Shown one piece after another: positions 59,840 through 64,000 of a stretch of 64,000 bases of DNA. Within the stretch, counting starts at the first letter, position 1, and each line of letters begins with the position of its first letter. The notes beneath the pieces were generated by a model. The model had not been told where the DNA came from. It was given only the letters and a program-made list of their open reading frames with translations, and made no database searches. Origin of the DNA: Draconibacterium sediminis (GTDB lineage Bacteria; Bacteroidota; Bacteroidia; Bacteroidales; Prolixibacteraceae); the NCBI RefSeq assembly GCF_000949475.1, contig NZ_JRHC01000002.1, forward strand, positions 124,001 to 188,000, read 5' to 3'. The position numbers and the translations under genes were made by a program.

Positions 59840-60107
59840 AATGGGGAAAAAGGTAATCTATTTAGTTTAAATGGAATTGACGTAGGTGAATGCAATTGAT
59901 CAGGAATTCATAATTGGGAGTTTTTCGTTTTATAATAATAATGAAAGGCATGAGAAACATCGGCATGATGTTTGGGGACAATAGTGTTGGGTAAACATTT
60001 TACGGATTTCAAGCTTCGTATGGAATGACAGGTCTTAAGATGCTTTTGCTCTTAGGAAATATTTAAGATTTAGTTCCTATAATCCCTATAAAATGCAAGA
60101 GATGTAT
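59840..60107. other. Non-coding stretch upstream of the nap operon
   Basis: No gene seen. It holds a small hairpin (AAACATC/GATGTTT around 59,953-59,972) and a loose dyad TAGGAA/TTCCTA at about 60,053-60,079. Neither has a clear T tract. Confidence 0.5.
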
Positions 60108-60471
60108 TTAGCTTCTTCGTAAAATTTTCTCTATCTTTTGTCCTTTGGCCAGTTCATCTACTAATTTATCCAAATACTGCGTTTGTTGTATAAGTGGATT
60201 TTCAATCTCTTCTATACGATATCCACAGATAACTCCGTTTAGTTAGATGAACATTTGCGTTCAGCGTTGCTTTTTAGAAGAATGCTTCAAAGGTCGCTTC
60301 TAATTCAATAAGTTCCCTTAGTTTTTTATCGTCGAATCCTATCAACCATTCAATAACCTCACGTAGTTCTGAGATGCTTCTGCCTTTCTTCTCAATTTCT
60401 GCTGCATGAAGCAAATAAACTGAAGCAAAAGTCATTTGGGCAATTCGTTCGTCGATCTTACTTATATTCAT
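60108..60471 (-). pseudogene. DUF2200 gene, broken
   Basis: The first 65 codons (60,471-60,277) give MNISKIDERIAQMTFASVY, then EKKGRSISELREVIEWLIG, ending EATFEAFF, which matches the DUF2200 family. A TAA at 60,274-60,276 then interrupts. Reading on in the same frame gives [12 protein letters not shown]. After one inserted base near 60,237 the family C-terminus resumes: [18 protein letters not shown], then [19 protein letters not shown] and a TAA at 60,108-60,110. So one nonsense change plus one +1 insertion split a gene of about 120 codons. The short N-terminal ORF is unlikely to be functional. Confidence 0.85.
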
Positions 60472-60855
60472 TGAAACTAAATTTTTGAGTTTAAAAAAGG
60501 AATAAACCTAATCAGCTGTGGAAATAAACAATCTTATAAGTAGTCCTTATCTTGTGGTTTTACCACCAAACTTGGTCAATTTGCTGTCGGCTGGTTCCTA
60601 TCATTCAATTTTGTTTCCTTTCCAATCCATTATATCGTTCTGCACAATGTGTATTTGGGATTTACTATTAGTTTAAGGGCAGTTGTTGAATTGCCCCTTC
60701 TTTTTCAATGGATTTTAATTTCACATACATCAGGATAAAATCCTTCTCAGATGACAAAATTCCGGAATAAACACCTGATTTCATGACGCATAAACCATTA
60801 ACGAGTACGTTTATATTCTTTAATTTGGAGGTGATTAGTAGCTAAGTAATGCTTA
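60472..60855. other. Gene-poor stretch with a possible coding remnant
   Basis: No complete gene. On the minus strand from about 60,850 to a TAA at 60,668 there is a 55-60 codon open stretch without stops (reading NVLVNGLCVMKSGVYSGILS, then EKDFILMYVKLKSIEKEGAI). It looks like the end of a decayed gene, but I could not name the family. Confidence 0.35.
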
Positions 60856-60945
60856 GCCATTGGCGATACCATTTTTGCCGTTGGAGCATTGTACCTGGGC
60901 TGGTTTGTTTTCGGTTTGAAAACGGGTTGGTCGGTTAAGAAATAA
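60856..60945 (+). pseudogene. norB 3' fragment (last 29 codons)
   Basis: The frame reads AIGDTIFAVGALYLGWFVFG, then LKTGWSVKK and stop. It is identical to the end of norB (42,075-42,164) except for one Ile to Val change. At DNA level 13 of 90 bases differ, 12 of them synonymous, so this is not a recent copy but the tail of a diverged norB. Upstream sequence is unrelated. It keeps its own terminator (60,952-60,985). Confidence 0.85.
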
Positions 60946-60951
60946 GTAGCA

Positions 60952-60985
60952 GCTAGGCTGAGATGCAAAATCATCTCAGCCTAGC
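60952..60985. terminator. Terminator after the norB fragment, also downstream of osmC
   Basis: GCTAGGCTGAGATG (60,952-60,965), loop CAAAAT, CATCTCAGCCTAGC (60,972-60,985): a perfect 14-bp stem. It lies between the plus-strand norB fragment and minus-strand osmC (61,012-61,464), so it can serve both. It is related in sequence to the norB terminator at 42,172. Confidence 0.8.
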
Positions 60986-61011
60986 CCTTTAAAAGTTGTT
61001 TATTTAAAAGA

Positions 61012-61464
61012 TTAAGTCGTTATTAATTCCTTAGCGAAATTGAATGCAAGAGGTGTTGGATTCGCCAGGTTATCGTTTATGGGGCAACGGTTCTTGATCG
61101 TAGCTATCCAGTTTTCAATTTCTTCCTGACTGGCATCCGTTTCCGGTAAAAACTGTACATTGATCTGTTTAAATCCGGCCCTTTCATCGTCTGATTTTCC
61201 AAACAAACGGGCAGGATTCAGGTTACCCTCTACCTGAATTTTTAATCCAGATAATTTAATCCCCAATTCCCTGGCAGTTAGATGCGCTACTACGTTAATA
61301 CATCCTGCATAGCTGGCCAAAAGATACTCTACGGGATTAGCTCCCTGATCATCACCACCCAATGCCGGAGGTTCATCCACTACGATTATAAATTGTCTTG
61401 CACTTGCTGCTAAACGAGCTGGTGTTTGGGCTTCACCTTCAATTTTAAATTTTAAATCTGACAT
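61012..61464 (-). CDS. OsmC-family peroxiredoxin-like protein
   Basis: 150 residues, cytoplasmic. The fold and both catalytic cysteines of OsmC/Ohr are present: LLASYAGCINVVAHL and IKNRCPINDNL. The motif GANPVEYLLASYAGC is typical of the YhfA/OsmC branch. These proteins reduce organic hydroperoxides or bind reactive sulfur species. The gene is preceded by a cysteine-rich leader peptide and an intrinsic terminator, suggesting control by attenuation. It is intact, in contrast to its decayed neighbours on both sides. Confidence 0.88.
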   Translation of the reverse strand: MSDLKFKIEGEAQTPARLAASARQFIIVVDEPPALGGDDQGANPVEYLLASYAGCINVVAHLTARELGIKLSGLKIQVEGNLNPARLFGKSDDERAGFKQINVQFLPETDASQEEIENWIATIKNRCPINDNLANPTPLAFNFAKELITT

Positions 61465-61490
61465 GATTCTTTGAGTTATAATAAAAAAAA

Positions 61491-61514
61491 GCCCTTCACG
61501 AAATCGTGAAGGGC
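61491..61514 (-). terminator. Leader terminator (attenuator) upstream of osmC
   Basis: On the minus strand GCCCTTCACG, loop ATTT, CGTGAAGGGC is followed by CTTTTTTTT-like U-rich sequence. This is a textbook intrinsic terminator 27 nt before the osmC ATG and 32 nt after the leader-peptide stop. Because it lies between promoter and gene, it can only act as a conditional terminator. Confidence 0.85.
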
Positions 61515-61545
61515 TTGTTACCTTTGTATTTGTTACATCTACATT

Positions 61546-61635
61546 TTAACGCATAGTATCACCCTCCACATGTTTTGAAAACATACAACAACACATACAC
61601 ATTATGTTGTTTGCTATGGAAAGTGATTTATTCAT
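61546..61635 (-). CDS. Cys/Met-rich leader peptide (29 aa)
   Basis: ATG at 61,635 opens a 29-codon frame: MNKSLSIANNI, then MCMCCCM, then FSKHVEGDTMR and TAA at 61,546. Four Cys and three Met codons occur in seven consecutive positions. It starts about 27 nt after a probable transcription start (the -7 box TATATTTG is at 61,669-61,676) and is followed by the terminator at 61,491-61,514 and osmC. Its size, codon run and position fit a regulatory leader peptide sensing charged tRNA-Cys (or Met). A metal-binding small protein is the alternative. Confidence 0.7.
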   Translation of the reverse strand: MNKSLSIANNIMCMCCCMFSKHVEGDTMR

Positions 61636-61668
61636 TTATATCTATTTATCCTATCATCTTAATAGGCC

Positions 61669-61676
61669 CAAATATA
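61669..61676 (-). promoter_or_regulatory. Promoter -7 element for the leader-osmC transcript
   Basis: On the minus strand TATATTTG, a full TAnnTTTG match, 34-41 nt upstream of the leader-peptide ATG. A good -33 TTTG/TTG box at ideal spacing is not obvious. Confidence 0.6.
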
Positions 61677-61840
61677 GAGAAAATAAATTCCGATTACTTT
61701 ATTCAAGAAAAAAATTGAAAGTATTACTGAAATCTTAATTTTCAATCCACACAATATGATCAGACCATCCTTTTTTCAAATTCAGAAAGTCGAATAAAAG
61801 GTACGGATTATTTAACACGTGAAAATTTAATTGTCTGTTA

Positions 61841-62216
61841 TTATTGTGACCTGGAAGGATCTCCCATCAGTTTTTCAAGAACAGCCGGAGCAATTTGCCA
61901 TGAAATTCCAAATTGATCTTTAAGCCATCCGCATTGTTCGGCTTCAGGAACTGCAGACAATCTTTTCCAGAAATTGTCGATTTCTTCCTTGTATCGCATT
62001 CCACCACAAAAGAAACTGCTTCGTTAAAACTAAATTTATGATCCAATGAACTTCCATTGCCATAAAAACATTTTTTCCGAGTTTGAACTGTACATGCTTT
62101 ATCGTCCCTTCCGTATCCGGATCATGTGCAGTATAACGAAGGATTCCAACTACTGAAGAGTTATCAAAAACGTGAAGTTCATCGATCCTTATTTTATGTA
62201 AAGAATGAAAAAGCAA
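61841..62216 (-). pseudogene. VOC/PhnB-like gene, frameshifted
   Basis: The open stretch from 62,216 gives IRIDELHVFDNSSVVGILRY and KHVQFKLGKNVFMAM. After a lost base near 62,058 the protein continues in another frame as [21 protein letters not shown]. After a second lost base near 61,989 it reads [12 protein letters not shown], then [20 protein letters not shown] and [13 protein letters not shown], ending at TAA 61,841-61,843. Together these match the PhnB/3-demethylubiquinone-methyltransferase-like VOC family. The N-terminal 20-30 residues are also decayed. It is clearly non-functional. Confidence 0.85.
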
Positions 62217-62867
62217 TTCACGTTATTCTTTATAATATCTAAAAACGAGTAAAAAGAGAAAAAGCATAAAAAAAATACCAGGCCTCCTTAAGGCAGTTAA
62301 CAACAGAGCTATCGCTAAGTGAAGAAAAACAACGTAAAGAAATTGAGGTTGGCTTTAATGATGAAATTTATAGCGGTGCTAATACAGGCGAAAGTTGGGA
62401 GCCACCTTGTCTTGTAAGATCAATGTCGCAGTCACAGTAAGTTCTGTTTAACTTTATGGAGTCACAAATGAAGGTGTAGACTGGAAGAAAAAGGAAATAA
62501 ATGGAAATGGCGGAATAAACTAAAATTTAAAAATTGTATCGTATGGGAACCTGAATACCTAATTTGTTGCCACTGAAAAACAGTATCTTCAGAATCATTC
62601 TTTACGCGATTGTATTACTAATAAAAAGAACCATACTAGCCCTAGACAATATCCACAAAACATGAAATTACTTCCACATTTATCCTAAAACTACACTTTC
62701 ATTTTTATATCTAGGCTAAGCAAAACAAAGGCAAAAGATAAGGATAAAATTTCCTTATAAGCCCCCATTTCAGGTTATATCAAATATCAAAAATCATAAT
62801 ATTTAGGGATTTTTTCCCAATATGTGGTTTCATATTTTTGCGAACAAATTCTTAATAAAATTTAAAA
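62217..62867. other. Decayed, AT-rich stretch before the TonB receptor gene
   Basis: No intact gene. On the plus strand about 62,281-62,441 there is an open remnant with coding-like sequence (QLTTELSLSEEKQRKEIEVG, then FNDEIYSGANTGESWEPPCL) ending in TAA, family unknown. The last 60 bases carry the promoter of the receptor gene. Confidence 0.45.
62833..62840 (+). promoter_or_regulatory. Promoter -7 element for the TonB-dependent receptor
   Basis: TATTTTTG, a TAnnTTTG match 27 nt before the ATG at 62,868, the same spacing as for norB. Confidence 0.55.
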
Positions 62868-64000
62868 ATGAAATCACACATTTTCTTACTAACCTTATTA
62901 ATGAGCTCTTTATCTTCGTTTTCACAGGGCACGCTCAGTGGAACTGTCACCGACAGAAACAATCATCCGGTTGCCGGCGCCACCGTTCATCTGGAAGCAC
63001 TGCAAACCGGCACATTAACACAATCAGACGGTTCTTACGAACTTTCTTCACTGAAAGAAGGAAACTGGAAAGTCGCTTTTCGAATGGTAGGCTTGCAAAC
63101 CGCTGTTTATCGAGTTCAGATACAATCAGGGGAAACCACTGAACTCAATGTGGTATTGCAAGACGAGTTCAGCAAACTGGATGAAATTGTGGTGTCGGCC
63201 AGCCGCAATTCAGAGTACATCTCAGAAATTCCGGCATCGATTACCGTTATCGATGTAAAGCAGCTTAGTAACTTCTCCAAATCAACCTCGAACATCAACG
63301 AAATATTGCAATTCAGCGTTCCGGGGCTGGCACTCGGAAGCGGAACATTTTCAAACTGGGGGCAAACCATGCGTGGTCGTTCCTTGCTGGTAATGGTCGA
63401 TGGTATTCCGCAGTCGACACCGCTCCGGAATGGTTTGCTAGGAATCAAATCGGTTAATCCGAACGACATCAACCGAGTGGAGGTGATCAAAGGCGCCACC
63501 TCCATCTTCGGAAATGGCGGAAATGGCGGTTTTATAAATTACATCACCAAAAACGGCACTTCAGAAAAAACCATCGAAGGGACCACGAATTTGTGGGGAG
63601 CCAGCAACCTGGCCAAAACAAAAGATGCCCAGGGCTGGGGAGTCTATCAATCGCTGAAAGGCCAGATCAGTCAACTGTCCTATTACCTCAGCGGCAGTTT
63701 TGAACGAACCGGAAACCAATACGATGCTGACGGAGTTCCCCTTTTGCCCACCTATGGCATGGATAACACCGATATTTACAGCACCTTTGCAAAAGTAAGT
63801 TATCAGCTTTCTGAAAACCAAAAGTTGACCTTGAATGGCAATTTTTACGAGACAGCGCAGAAAACACCCTTCATCCCCGAGCTGGCACAAGTGCAGGTAC
63901 TTAATGCCGACGGCGATTATATCCTCACGCCCGGATATGGAAAAGAAGGTTCTGTTCCTGGACAGGAACCTACAGGAACCCGGCTAACGAATGCCCGTTT
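62868..64000 (+). CDS. TonB-dependent receptor, N-terminal part (partial)
   Basis: The frame opens at ATG 62,868 and runs off the window (377 codons visible). A signal peptide (MKSHIFLLTLLMSSLSSFSQ) is followed by a carboxypeptidase-regulatory-like beta domain (GTLSGTVTDRNNHPVAGATV, then TQSDGSYELSSLKEGNW). The plug domain has LDEIVVSASRNSEYISEIPA, MRGRSLLVMVDGIPQ, DINRVEVIKGATSIFG and GNGGNGGFINYITK. The barrel begins after that. The plug resembles siderophore-type receptors, so iron-chelate uptake is plausible. It is an outer-membrane protein needing TonB energy. Confidence 0.92.
   Translation, partial: MKSHIFLLTLLMSSLSSFSQGTLSGTVTDRNNHPVAGATVHLEALQTGTLTQSDGSYELSSLKEGNWKVAFRMVGLQTAVYRVQIQSGETTELNVVLQDEFSKLDEIVVSASRNSEYISEIPASITVIDVKQLSNFSKSTSNINEILQFSVPGLALGSGTFSNWGQTMRGRSLLVMVDGIPQSTPLRNGLLGIKSVNPNDINRVEVIKGATSIFGNGGNGGFINYITKNGTSEKTIEGTTNLWGASNLAKTKDAQGWGVYQSLKGQISQLSYYLSGSFERTGNQYDADGVPLLPTYGMDNTDIYSTFAKVSYQLSENQKLTLNGNFYETAQKTPFIPELAQVQVLNADGDYILTPGYGKEGSVPGQEPTGTRLTNAR

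Noticed and set aside
61944-62216. Intact 90-codon gene
   Set aside because: Only its first part matches the VOC family. The rest is an out-of-frame read-through after a frameshift, so it is listed as a pseudogene.
62822-63142. 106-codon plus-strand ORF
   Set aside because: It is out of frame with, and overlaps, the clear TonB-dependent receptor starting at 62,868.

Overview
The window comes from a Bacteroidota chromosome. The evidence is a Bacteroides-type conjugative transfer set (TraE to TraN naming), TAnnTTTG promoter elements, Rrf2/Ric and NrfD-type respiratory genes, and a TonB-dependent receptor with an N-terminal carboxypeptidase-regulatory-like domain. Gene content (anaerobic nitrogen-oxide respiration plus a large integrative element) fits a marine or sediment member of the Marinilabiliales/Prolixibacteraceae type, but the genus cannot be fixed from sequence alone.

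Layout. (1) 1-776: the end of a KdpE-like response regulator and a small membrane protein, probably host chromosome. (2) 984-34,699: an integrative and conjugative element (ICE) or its relic. It carries a 1,715-residue methyltransferase-helicase, DUF1896 and DUF4099/DUF3945 proteins, a small accessory island (GNAT acetyltransferase, an unknown protein with an HNH-like motif, a CoiA-like nuclease), a 42-bp tandem repeat array, radC, and the transfer operon traE-F-G-I-J-K-L-M-N on the minus strand. Two cytoplasmic hybrid histidine kinases on the plus strand split traE from the traD-like/DUF3408/parA genes. Then follow a hairpin-rich candidate oriT and mobA-mobB-mobC. No integrase, primase or traO-Q genes are in the window. 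(3) 34,768-42,203: a nitric-oxide module. A minus-strand operon (ric, rrf2, racemase, ferredoxin, DUF438-PAS, DUF1858, DUF438-PAS) diverges from a quinol-type nitric oxide reductase, norB. (4) 42,240-51,090: a glycosyltransferase, a TetR-like gene, a TetR-controlled RND efflux operon, and a second TetR-cupin pair that shares the same operator sequence. (5) 51,230-59,839: a periplasmic nitrate reductase operon in which an NrfC-like protein, an NrfD-like protein and a cytochrome c precede napA-G-H-B-D, with no napC. A perfect Crp/Fnr-type palindrome lies upstream. (6) 60,108-62,867: a decayed zone with a broken DUF2200 gene, a norB 3' fragment with its own terminator, an intact osmC gene behind a cysteine-rich leader peptide and terminator, and a frameshifted VOC/PhnB-like gene. 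(7) 62,868-64,000: the start of a TonB-dependent receptor running off the window.

How the genes work together. Nitrate is reduced to nitrite by NapAB, fed by NapGH and probably by the NrfCD-cytochrome module. NO is removed by the quinol-oxidising NorB. Damaged iron-sulfur or di-iron centres would be repaired by Ric under an Fe-S Rrf2 regulator. No nitrite reductase is visible, so NO may come from elsewhere. The adjacency of this respiratory block to the mob end of the ICE, with no integrase or clear boundary between them, leaves open that it is ICE cargo.

The most interesting unexplained signals are the Cys/Met-rich leader peptide with a possible antiterminator in front of osmC, the clover-leaf inverted repeats upstream of mobA, the kinase pair inside the transfer region, the 42-bp repeat array, and the diverged norB tail-plus-terminator repeat at both ends of an 18.7-kb block.
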